A DNA stretch of 12,640 nt, taken from assembly GCA_900553965.1 (NCBI GenBank), contig USFX01000061.1:1-12640 (forward strand), read 5' to 3'. This document shows positions 1 to 6,565 of the stretch, piece after piece. A program made the position numbers and the translations under genes. The DNA is from an uncultured Prevotella sp. GTDB taxonomy: Bacteria; Bacteroidota; Bacteroidia; Bacteroidales; Bacteroidaceae. Numbering within the stretch: position 1 is the stretch's first letter; each line of letters begins with the position of its first letter. The notes beneath the pieces were generated by a model, which saw nothing but the letters and a program-made list of their open reading frames with translations, was not told where the DNA came from and searched no databases.

Positions 1-165
1 GTAGGGATATTGCTTTGCGATGTTTGTTGAATGTCAACTGATTGCGTGAAGAGCGTGCGTTCTGCAACATCTTCCCTGCAATTTCATGGTTCAGAAGCAT
101 CCAACCTGCAAGAATAATCGCACCTCTTCACTCTTCACTCATCACTCTGACCTTTAAAAACGGTT
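1..165. other. Non-coding left edge, downstream of hemW
   Basis: No supported gene is seen here. On the minus strand one frame stays open for about 42 codons from base 126 to the edge, with an internal ATG near 102, but it lacks a recognisable motif and its codon choice is unlike the neighbours. No convincing terminator for hemW was found: the short AAACCGTTT inverted repeat near 155-168 overlaps the stop codon and is weak. The region also holds a short heptamer repeat, listed separately. Confidence 0.5.
124..148. repeat. Short heptamer tandem repeat (CTCTTCA)
   Basis: Three consecutive 7-base units, CTCTTCA, CTCTTCA and CTCATCA, followed by a partial fourth (CTCT), lie 18 bases beyond the hemW stop codon. 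The number of units is small. Short heptamer arrays of this kind are prone to slippage, and the position downstream of a gene is neutral. Function is unknown. Confidence 0.5.
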
Positions 166-1281
166 TCAGACCCTCATCAGGTCGCTCATAATCATGTCGC
201 TGACGAACAGGCCGCGGCGCGTTAGCCTCAGACGGTTGTCGGTTGTGCGCTCCAGCATGGCGTCTGCGATATAGCGTTGGGCGGCACTGAGGCAGCCGTT
301 GAGATATTCCGGTCCGAAGTCGCGGGCGAGGGCGTCGAGATCTATGCCCTCGCAGGTGCGCAGCCGGAGCATGACGGTGTCGTTGAACCGCGTGTCACGG
401 TCAAGCTCCTCGCGTTCCATGGGAATCTCGCCGCGCTCGATGGAGGTGACATACTTGTCGATGTCGGCGACGTTCCATTGGCGGCTTGCCCCGTCAAACG
501 AATGTGCCGCGGCACCGATTCCGATATATGGGACGGCCGTCCAGTAGCTGCTGTTGTGGCGCGAGCGTCGGTCAGGGCGGGCGAAATTGCTGATTTCGTA
601 GTGCTCGTAGCCGGCCTCCGAGAGCCGGTCGATGAGTGTCGAATACATCGCGGAGCTGAGTTCCTCGTCCACTTCCGCCACCTTGCCCTCCCGGAGCATG
701 CGGTTGAGTGGGGTGCCCTCCTCATACATCAGGCAGTAGGCGGACAGATGCTCCACGTCGAGGGCCAGCGCGCGGGTAATGTCATCGTTCCATTCTTTCA
801 TGGTCTCGCCCGGAAAACCGTACATCAGGTCAATGCTGATATTGCTGATGCCAGCCTCACGCAGCAGGGTTACGGCGCGGCTGATGTCGGCAGAGCCGTG
901 ACGGCGGCGCAGGAACCGGAGGCGGGAGTCGCTGAACGTCTGTGCTCCCATGCTCACCCGGTTGACGGGCAGGCGCCCGATGGCGGCCGCGTATGCGGGA
1001 GTGATGTCGTCCGGATTGCATTCCATGGTGATTTCTTCGGCCCGGCTGCAGTCTATGTCGTCGAAAAGCTGCCGCAGCTGTTCCTCGCTCAGCATGCTCG
1101 GGGTGCCCCCACCTATATATATAGTATGTATGTCGTCATGCAGATAACCGTTGCGCAGAGCCATCTCGCGACGCAGTGCGTCGACGTATCTGTCGCGCAT
1201 GGCGTGCCGTGTGGTGGAGAAGAAGCCGCAGTAGATGCAGCGGCTTGCGCAGAAAGGAATATGAATGTATAGTCCTGTCAT
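166..1281 (-). CDS. hemW: HemW-like radical SAM haem chaperone (formerly called oxygen-independent coproporphyrinogen III oxidase-like)
   Basis: The protein has 371 residues, close to the usual 375-380 of HemW. It opens directly into the radical SAM core: C11-x3-C15-x2-C18 with the family's aromatic-rich surroundings (CASRCIYCGFF), then the glycine-rich SAM-binding GGGTP at 57-61 and the HemW-type stretch HNSSYW...GIGAAAHSF in the second half. HemW proteins bind haem and a 4Fe-4S cluster and are thought to deliver haem to membrane respiratory enzymes; they do not carry out the HemN oxidation. The start is chosen because a perfect TAnnTTTG box lies only 17 bases upstream and the cluster cysteines begin at residue 11. 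It is transcribed divergently from fusA2. The function is assigned by family; haem binding is not visible from sequence. True HemN is less likely given the short N-terminus and C-x3-C-x2-C followed directly by GFF. Confidence 0.9.
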   Translation of the reverse strand: MTGLYIHIPFCASRCIYCGFFSTTRHAMRDRYVDALRREMALRNGYLHDDIHTIYIGGGTPSMLSEEQLRQLFDDIDCSRAEEITMECNPDDITPAYAAAIGRLPVNRVSMGAQTFSDSRLRFLRRRHGSADISRAVTLLREAGISNISIDLMYGFPGETMKEWNDDITRALALDVEHLSAYCLMYEEGTPLNRMLREGKVAEVDEELSSAMYSTLIDRLSEAGYEHYEISNFARPDRRSRHNSSYWTAVPYIGIGAAAHSFDGASRQWNVADIDKYVTSIERGEIPMEREELDRDTRFNDTVMLRLRTCEGIDLDALARDFGPEYLNGCLSAAQRYIADAMLERTTDNRLRLTRRGLFVSDMIMSDLMRV

Positions 1282-1297
1282 ATTATGAATTTTACTG

Positions 1298-1305
1298 CAA
1301 AAATA
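1298..1305 (-). promoter_or_regulatory. hemW promoter, -7 box
   Basis: Read on the minus strand this is TATTTTTG, a perfect match to the Bacteroidetes -7 consensus TAnnTTTG. It ends 16 bases before the hemW ATG, so the transcript should have a leader of roughly 12 bases. No good -33 TTTG is seen at 19-21 bases upstream; a TTG lies nearer, 14 bases away. Confidence 0.55.
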
Positions 1306-1311
1306 CTAATA

Positions 1312-1322
1312 TTGTTTAACAA
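1312..1322. promoter_or_regulatory. Palindrome between the divergent hemW and fusA2 promoters
   Basis: TTGTT-T-AACAA is a perfect 5+1+5 inverted repeat. It lies just upstream of the hemW -7 box and about 20 bases upstream of the proposed fusA2 -7 box, where an operator could act on both genes. AT-rich spacers produce such palindromes by chance, so the role is only a suggestion. Confidence 0.25.
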
Positions 1323-1340
1323 CATTGATATTAAGCCTCT

Positions 1341-1349
1341 TATATTTTG
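1341..1349 (+). promoter_or_regulatory. Possible fusA2 promoter -7 box
   Basis: TATATTTTG resembles TAnnTTTG with one extra base between TA and TTTG. It would give a leader of about 70 bases before the fusA2 ATG. No properly spaced TTTG is seen upstream, so this is a weak call; a promoter that depends on an activator is possible. Confidence 0.3.
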
Positions 1350-1420
1350 TTTCTTTCGCATTTTCTTCTTAACTTAGAGGCCGATAAACAAATAAGTATC
1401 AACTTAAATCTATTGACGAT

Positions 1421-3577
1421 ATGAGAGTATATCAGACAAACGAAATCAAGAACATCGCGTTGCTCGGCAACGACGGTTCCGGTAAGACAACCCTCACGGA
1501 AGCCTTGCTCTACGAGGCCGGTATCATTCAGCGTCGCGGACGCATCACGGCAAAGAACACCGTGAGTGACTATTTCCCCGTAGAGCAGGAATACGGATAT
1601 TCTGTCTTCTCCACCGTCTATCACGTGGAGTGGAACAACAAGAAGCTCAACATCATCGACTGTCCGGGTTCCGACGACTTTGTCGGCGCTGCCATGACGG
1701 CGCTCAACGTCACCGATACGGCCATCCTGCTGCTCAACGGACAGTATGGCCCGGAAGTCGGAACGCAGAATCACTTCCGCTATACCGACAAACTCAAGAA
1801 GCCGGTCATCTTCCTTGTCAATCAGCTGGATTCGGAGAAGTGTGACTATCACAACGTTCTGGAGCGTCTGACCGAGATATACGGACCGAAGGTCGTTCCC
1901 GTTCAGTATCCGCTGAACGAAGGTCCGGACTTCAATGCGCTCATAGACGTTCTGCTTATGAAGAAGTATTCATGGGGACCCGAAGGTGGGGCGCCCACGA
2001 TAGAGGATATTCCGGCTGAAGAGATGGAGCGCGCTATGGAGATGCACAAGGCACTTGTGGAGGCCGCTGCCGAAAACGATGAGACACTGATGGAGAAGTT
2101 CTTTGAGGAGGAGGCGCTTACGGAGGACGAAATGCGCGAAGGAATCCGCAAGGGACTCGTGACACGGAGCATTTTCCCCGTCTTCTGCGTATGCGCCGGA
2201 AAGGATATGGGTGTGCGCCGTCTGATGGAGTTCCTCGGCAATGTCGTTCCGTTTGTGGACGAAATGCCCAAGGTTCACAACACCCGCGGTGAGGAAATCA
2301 CCACGACGACCGACGGACCGACGTCGCTCTACTTCTTCAAGACGGGCGTGGAGCCGCACATTGGTGAGGTCTGCTACTTCAAGGTCATGAGCGGTTGTGT
2401 CAAGACAGGTGACGAACTGACCAACGCCGACCGTGGCTCGAAGGAGCGCTTGGGACAGATTTATGTCTGTGCGGGTGCCAACCGCCAGCCCGTCGACCAG
2501 CTCAACGCCGGTGACATCGGATGCGCCGTGAAGTTGAAAGACGTGAAGACGGGCAACACACTCAACGGAAAGGACTGTGAGAACCGTTTCGATTTCATCA
2601 AATATCCCAACTCGAAGTTCTCGCGTGCCATCAAGGCCGTGAACGAAGCGGAGACGGAGAAGATGATGGCGGCCCTGCTGAAGATGCGTCAGGAAGACCC
2701 CACATGGGTGGTGGAGCAGAGCAAGGAGTTGCGCCAGATAATAATCCATGGTCAGGGTGAGTTCCACTTGCGCACGCTGAAATGGCGTATGGAGAACAAC
2801 GAGAAGATACAGATAAAGTTCGAGGAGCCGAAGATTCCGTATCGTGAGACGCTGACCAAGGCCGCGCGTGCCGACTACCGTCACAAGAAGCAGTCGGGTG
2901 GTGCGGGCCAGTTCGGCGAGGTTCATCTCATAGTAGAGCCTTACGCAGAAGGCATGCCCGACCCGACGATGTTCAAGTTCGGCGGTCAGGAATACCGAAT
3001 GAACATCAAGGGCAAGGAGGAAATCGACCTCGAATGGGGCGGAAAGCTCGTGTTCATCAACTCTGTGGTGGGTGGTGCGATTGACGCACGCTTCATGCCG
3101 GCCATCTTGAAGGGTATCATGGAACGCATGGAACGCGGCCCGCTGACCGGCAGCTATGCCCGTGACGTTCGCGTGATTGTCTATGACGGAAAGATGCATC
3201 CGGTTGATTCAAATGAACTTTCGTTCATGCTTGCCGCACGCAATGCGTTCTCCGCCGCCTTCAAGGATGCCGGTCCGAAGATTCTCGAACCCATCTATGA
3301 CCTCGAAGTGTATGTTCCCGCAGACTTTATGGGTGATGTCATGAGCGACCTGCAAGGCCGTCGTGCCCTCATTATGGGTATGGACAGTGAAGCCGGATAC
3401 CAGAAACTGCAGGCTAAGATACCCCTGAAGGAACTTTCTAACTACAGTATAGCACTCAGTTCCATCACCGGAGGACGTGCTTCATTCACCACGAAGTTCG
3501 CCAGCTATGAGCTTGTTCCCAACGACATACAGCAGCAGCTCATCAAGGAACATGAGGGTGAAGGTGAAGAAGATTGA
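1421..3577 (+). CDS. fusA2: Second elongation factor G (EF-G2 type, probably without GTP hydrolysis)
   Basis: The 718-residue protein has EF-G architecture throughout: a G domain with P-loop GNDGSGKT at 16-23, G3 motif DCPGSDDF at 80-87, G4 motif NQLD at 134-137, then domains II-V, including HKKQSGGAGQFGEV and the domain IV tip HPVDSNE with H593. EF-G moves tRNAs and mRNA through the ribosome after peptide bond formation. Against canonical EF-G three GTPase positions differ: the P-loop H is N17, the switch I RGIT stretch reads YGYS, and the catalytic His of DTPGHVDF is S84. This matches the Bacteroides EF-G2 paralog, reported to support translation without GTPase activity and to matter for gut colonisation under control of the regulator Cur; the link is by remembered similarity. 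The start is the first in-frame ATG after the divergent promoter region. No Shine-Dalgarno is present. It is monocistronic, ended by the hairpin at 3612. Confidence 0.92.
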   Translation: MRVYQTNEIKNIALLGNDGSGKTTLTEALLYEAGIIQRRGRITAKNTVSDYFPVEQEYGYSVFSTVYHVEWNNKKLNIIDCPGSDDFVGAAMTALNVTDTAILLLNGQYGPEVGTQNHFRYTDKLKKPVIFLVNQLDSEKCDYHNVLERLTEIYGPKVVPVQYPLNEGPDFNALIDVLLMKKYSWGPEGGAPTIEDIPAEEMERAMEMHKALVEAAAENDETLMEKFFEEEALTEDEMREGIRKGLVTRSIFPVFCVCAGKDMGVRRLMEFLGNVVPFVDEMPKVHNTRGEEITTTTDGPTSLYFFKTGVEPHIGEVCYFKVMSGCVKTGDELTNADRGSKERLGQIYVCAGANRQPVDQLNAGDIGCAVKLKDVKTGNTLNGKDCENRFDFIKYPNSKFSRAIKAVNEAETEKMMAALLKMRQEDPTWVVEQSKELRQIIIHGQGEFHLRTLKWRMENNEKIQIKFEEPKIPYRETLTKAARADYRHKKQSGGAGQFGEVHLIVEPYAEGMPDPTMFKFGGQEYRMNIKGKEEIDLEWGGKLVFINSVVGGAIDARFMPAILKGIMERMERGPLTGSYARDVRVIVYDGKMHPVDSNELSFMLAARNAFSAAFKDAGPKILEPIYDLEVYVPADFMGDVMSDLQGRRALIMGMDSEAGYQKLQAKIPLKELSNYSIALSSITGGRASFTTKFASYELVPNDIQQQLIKEHEGEGEED

Positions 3578-3611
3578 TTTCGTGTGATTTAAAATCAAGG
3601 TAACGACATGT

Positions 3612-3650
3612 CAAAGGCCGTCTGCATTGAACACAAGCAGATGGCCTTTG
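3612..3650 (+). terminator. Hairpin downstream of fusA2
   Basis: Arms CAAAGGCCGTCTGC (3612-3625) and GCAGATGGCCTTTG (3637-3650) pair over 14 positions with one G-U, around an 11-base loop. The stem begins 35 bases after the fusA2 stop. The following bases (TCGTATC) are only weakly T-rich, so it may act as a terminator or as a stable 3' end. Confidence 0.75.
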
Positions 3651-3933
3651 TCGTATCATCGACGCCGCGGCGTTCTGTTTTATGGCTTAACGAAAGATTG
3701 TCGGGGACGAGATATCTGACGTTGAAGAAGTTGTGCCGGAGCGTGTTTCTGGTGGGTCGGTTGCAACTGGGATATAGATGTTGCTATATGGCAATGGCAT
3801 TTCCTTTCTTCATTGTACTTCCGTAGGTGTTCTGGCGTATCTCTTTTGTCAAGTATTTATGTCTCAATTTGGATTTTAATAAGGTGCTGTTTTTAAATAA
3901 TGGTTCTAAATATCGAATTAAATATACGACTTT
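3651..3933. other. Gene-free spacer between fusA2 and rprX control region
   Basis: I see no supported gene. The plus-strand frame running 3608-3826 begins inside the terminator hairpin and encodes a 72-residue sequence without family features or consistent codon use. The only structure noticed is a 12-base perfect palindrome, ACGCCGCGGCGT, at 3662-3673 directly after the hairpin. The segment from about 3830 becomes strongly AT-rich towards the rprX promoter. Confidence 0.55.
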
Positions 3934-3970
3934 AGGTTAACAAGGTTAAATTTAACGTATTTTGTTAACG
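3934..3970 (+). promoter_or_regulatory. Cluster of GTTAA half-sites upstream of rprX
   Basis: Four related half-sites are packed into 37 bases: AGGTTAA at 3934-3940, AGGTTAA at 3943-3949, TTTAACG at 3951-3957 and GTTAACG at 3964-3970. The outer pair makes an inverted repeat GTTAACA/TGTTAAC (3936-3942 and 3963-3969), and the inner pair makes TTAAATTTAA. The cluster ends 6 bases before the -33 box of rprX. OmpR-family regulators often bind short direct repeats about 10 bases apart just upstream of the -35 region, so RprY autoregulation is a reasonable guess. Confidence 0.35.
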
Positions 3971-3976
3971 ATATCC

Positions 3977-4007
3977 TTTGCAGTTCTGATAAATTACATT
4001 ATCTTTG
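3977..4007 (+). promoter_or_regulatory. rprXY promoter
   Basis: TTTG at 3977-3980, a 19-base spacer, and TATCTTTG at 4000-4007 form a full Bacteroidetes consensus promoter (TTTG-N19-TAnnTTTG). Transcription should start within a few bases of 4011-4014, which is where the rprX ATG stands (4013). Confidence 0.8.
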
Positions 4008-4012
4008 CAAAC

Positions 4013-5572
4013 ATGAAGAAGTCAACAATATGGACAATAGCGATAGTGATGGGACTCTCGTTCCTCGGGCTCCTCTTCCTGCAGCTCTCGTACATCGAGG
4101 ATATGGCGCGGATGAAGAAGGAACAGTTCGACGAGTCTGTCAACCGCAGTCTGTATCAGGCTTCACGAAATCTTGAGCTCAACGAGACGTTGCGCTATCT
4201 GGAGAAAGACGTGAACGAGACAGAGCGCCGCGCCTTTCAGCGGGATTCCATTCTGAGCCGTTCGAGACAGCTTGACGCCGAAATACGCCATTCGCGCCGT
4301 AATGGTGGTGCCGGCAGTGATGGAGTGGGTTATTCGTCGGTCCAGCTGAAGCCTATCAACACGAAACCTTCTACGGTGCCGAAGGCTATGATACTTCGTC
4401 CGGACCGCAATTCAATCAGCGCGGCGTCAAAATCCCTTCAGGAGATTGTGCGCAACAGATATGTCTACCAGAAGGCGTTGCTGGACGAGGTAGTCTATAG
4501 TATATTGTACACGGCAAGTGACCGTCCGCTGAAAGAGCGCGTCAATTTCAAGCTGCTCGATCAGGACATCCGTGCCGAGCTTCTCAACAACGGAATCAGC
4601 GTGCCGTATCATCTGACCGTATCGACAGCCGACGGCCGTGAGGTCTACCGCTGTCCGGACTACACTGAAGAGGGCGAGGAACATACCTACTCGCAGGTGC
4701 TTTTCCGCAACGATCCGTCGTCGAAGATGGGCGTGGTGAGCATCCACTTCCCCGACATCAACAACTATATCTTCTCCAGCATACGGTTTATGATACCTTC
4801 GGTGGTGTTCACCTGCGTGTTGCTGCTGACGTTCATCTTCACAATCGTGGTGATATTCAGGCAGAAGAGATATACGGAGATAAAGAATGACTTCATAAAC
4901 AATATGACCCATGAGCTCAAGACACCGATAGCCAGCATCTCGCTGGCCGCCCAGATGCTCAACGACGAGAGTGTCAACAAGAGCGCAACCATGCTGAAAC
5001 ATCTCGGTGGAGTCATCAATGACGAGTCGAAACGTCTGCGCTTTCTCGTTGAAAAAGTACTCCAGATGTCAATGTTCGACCGTAACAAGGTCGTATTCAA
5101 GAAGAAAGAAATCGACCTCAATGAGCTGGTGGAGAGCACGGCAAATTCATTCACGCTGCGCGTGGAACACACGGGAGGTAAAATTTATACGGACATCGAA
5201 GCGGTGGATTCGGCTATCTATGTAGATGAAATGCACTTCCAAAACGTTGTGTTCAACCTGATGGACAACGCCGTGAAATATCGCAATCCCGACAAACCGC
5301 TTGATATATACATGAAGACGTGGAACGACACGGAACGGCTCTACCTCTCCATACGAGATACGGGAATGGGAATAAGGAAAGAGAATCTGAAAAAGATATT
5401 TGATAAGTTCTATAGAGTGCATACGGGAAATCTCCATGACGCCAAGGGATTCGGTCTCGGACTGGCCTACGTCAGAAAGGTGATAGCGCTGCACAAAGGT
5501 GAGATACACGTCGAAAGCGAGTTCGGCAAAGGAACGACCTTCATCATCTCTCTTCCGGTGATAAAGAACTGA
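4013..5572 (+). CDS. rprX: Sensor histidine kinase RprX
   Basis: The 519-residue kinase pairs with rprY downstream. It has an N-terminal membrane segment (about 7-28), a periplasmic sensor region of about 230 residues with no domain I recognise, and a second membrane segment (about 260-285). The DHp domain follows with H-box MTHELKTP, phospho-acceptor H300. The ATPase domain has N-box FNLMDNAVKY (N415, N419), G1 DTGMGI (449-454), F-box IFDKFYRV, G2 GFGLGL (479-484) and a closing GKGTTF. There is no HAMP domain, and only about 15 residues separate the membrane from the H-box. An in-frame TTG at 3962 would add 17 residues but lies upstream of the promoter, so the ATG at 4013 is chosen; it keeps the membrane segment complete. 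RprX/RprY was described in Bacteroides fragilis and has been linked to stress responses in Porphyromonas. The signal sensed is unknown. Confidence 0.88.
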   Translation: MKKSTIWTIAIVMGLSFLGLLFLQLSYIEDMARMKKEQFDESVNRSLYQASRNLELNETLRYLEKDVNETERRAFQRDSILSRSRQLDAEIRHSRRNGGAGSDGVGYSSVQLKPINTKPSTVPKAMILRPDRNSISAASKSLQEIVRNRYVYQKALLDEVVYSILYTASDRPLKERVNFKLLDQDIRAELLNNGISVPYHLTVSTADGREVYRCPDYTEEGEEHTYSQVLFRNDPSSKMGVVSIHFPDINNYIFSSIRFMIPSVVFTCVLLLTFIFTIVVIFRQKRYTEIKNDFINNMTHELKTPIASISLAAQMLNDESVNKSATMLKHLGGVINDESKRLRFLVEKVLQMSMFDRNKVVFKKKEIDLNELVESTANSFTLRVEHTGGKIYTDIEAVDSAIYVDEMHFQNVVFNLMDNAVKYRNPDKPLDIYMKTWNDTERLYLSIRDTGMGIRKENLKKIFDKFYRVHTGNLHDAKGFGLGLAYVRKVIALHKGEIHVESEFGKGTTFIISLPVIKN

Positions 5573-5612
5573 AACAGAACATTTTAGTATTAACACTTAA
5601 ATAACTACGATT

Positions 5613-6311
5613 ATGGATGAAAATTTGAAAATTCTTCTTTGTGAAGACGATGAGAACCTGGGTATGTTGCTTCGCGAATATCTCGCAGCCAAGGGTTACA
5701 GCGCAGAGCTTTGCCCCGATGGCGAGGCAGGCTACAAAGCATTCCTGAAGAGCAAGTTCGACATCTGCGTGCTTGATGTGATGATGCCGAAGAAGGACGG
5801 TTTCACCCTGGCGCAGGAAATTCGTACGGCAAACGCTGAAATCCCAATCATCTTCCTTACGGCCAAGACGCTCAAGGAGGATATTCTGGAGGGCTTCAAG
5901 ATCGGTGCCGATGACTATATAACCAAGCCTTTCTCTATGGAAGAGCTCGTATTCCGTATAGAGGCGATCCTCCGTCGCGTACGCGGAAAGAAGAACAAGG
6001 AGTGTACCGTCTACCACATCGGACGCTTCACGTTCGACACACAGAAGCAGCTGCTGACCATCGGCGACAAGCAGACAAAGCTGACAACGAAGGAGAACGA
6101 GCTTCTCGCTCTGCTCTGCAGCCATGCCAACGAAATCCTGCAGCGTGATTTTGCCCTGAAGACAATCTGGATTGATGACAACTACTTCAATGCTCGTTCA
6201 ATGGATGTCTACATCACCAAGCTGCGCAAGCATCTGAAGGATGACGACCAGATCGAAATCATCAACATCCACGGCAAGGGCTACAAGCTCATCACGCCGG
6301 AGGAGGAATAA
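5613..6311 (+). CDS. rprY: OmpR-family response regulator RprY
   Basis: The protein has 232 residues in two domains. The receiver domain (about 5-120) shows acidic pair D12-D13, phospho-acceptor D55 in LDVMMPKKDG, T83 in IIFLTA and K105 in YITKPF, so all catalytic positions are kept. The winged-helix DNA-binding domain (about 133-229) includes the signature ARSMDVYITKLRKHL and ends in GKGYKLI. It should be phosphorylated by RprX and bind promoter DNA. It lies 40 bases after rprX with no promoter or terminator between, so the two form an operon. The sequence agrees closely with what I remember of Bacteroides RprY, hence the symbol. No Shine-Dalgarno is visible; the bases before the ATG are A/T-rich, as is usual in this phylum. 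Confidence 0.92.
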   Translation: MDENLKILLCEDDENLGMLLREYLAAKGYSAELCPDGEAGYKAFLKSKFDICVLDVMMPKKDGFTLAQEIRTANAEIPIIFLTAKTLKEDILEGFKIGADDYITKPFSMEELVFRIEAILRRVRGKKNKECTVYHIGRFTFDTQKQLLTIGDKQTKLTTKENELLALLCSHANEILQRDFALKTIWIDDNYFNARSMDVYITKLRKHLKDDDQIEIINIHGKGYKLITPEEE

Positions 6312-6374
6312 ATCGGTGCGGTAATCGTGATTTCATAGAACGATTACTGAAGTATAATTGGAAACAATGATTAT

Positions 6375-6414
6375 GACGGATACCATACTTTCAAGTGTGG
6401 TGTCCGTCTTTCCT
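6375..6414 (+). terminator. Intrinsic terminator of rprXY
   Basis: Arms GACGGATACCATACTT (6375-6390) and AAGTGTGGTGTCCGTC (6393-6408) are complementary over 16 positions with two G-U pairs. The inner A-T pairs must open to give a workable loop. T-rich sequence TTTCCTTT follows. It lies 64 bases after the rprY stop. Confidence 0.85.
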
Positions 6415-6489
6415 TTATGGTTTATTTTGTCTATATCGCTGATTTTATGTTGATTTTACGGCAAAAGCATAGGAAAAGTGTAGCAAAAG

Positions 6490-6521
6490 TTTGGTTGGAT
6501 GAAGAAAAAATGCTACCTTTG
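6490..6521 (+). promoter_or_regulatory. Promoter of the rpsF-rpsR-rplI operon
   Basis: TTTG at 6490-6493, a 20-base spacer and TACCTTTG at 6514-6521 match the Bacteroidetes consensus. The bases upstream (6463-6489) are A-rich with GCAAAAG twice, possibly an UP-like element. The leader to the rpsF ATG is about 40 bases. Confidence 0.8.
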
Positions 6522-6523
6522 CA

Positions 6524-6538
6524 CCGCAATTTTGCAAA
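6524..6538 (+). promoter_or_regulatory. Small CCG-containing element in the rpsF leader
   Basis: The leader begins near CCGCAATTTTGCAAA, in which GCAA can pair with TTGC as a tiny hairpin next to a CCG. Known rpsF leaders in several phyla carry an S6:S18-binding structure with a conserved CCG bulge. The helix here is very short and the start site is uncertain, so this is a weak candidate only. Confidence 0.15.
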
Positions 6539-6565
6539 TTAACATTTTACATTATTAAAAAAAGT

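Noticed and set aside
1..126. Minus-strand frame open to the left edge
   Set aside because: About 42 codons with no promoter box or recognisable motif; could be a remnant but cannot be supported.
277..1272. Plus-strand frame of 331 codons opposite hemW
   Set aside because: It runs exactly antisense to hemW, whose cysteine motif, SAM motif and promoter are clear. The translation has no family features. It arises from codon bias of the true gene.
1970..3199. Minus-strand frame of 409 codons opposite fusA2
   Set aside because: EF-G domains are continuous on the plus strand over the same bases; the antisense product is rich in His, Leu and Val without any recognisable motif.
3608..3826. 72-codon plus-strand frame after fusA2
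   Set aside because: Its first 14 codons lie inside the terminator hairpin, there is no promoter box nearby, and the protein shows no coherent feature.
3962..4012. TTG start adding 17 residues to RprX
   Set aside because: It lies upstream of the consensus promoter and would place extra hydrophobic residues before a normal MKK signal-anchor start.
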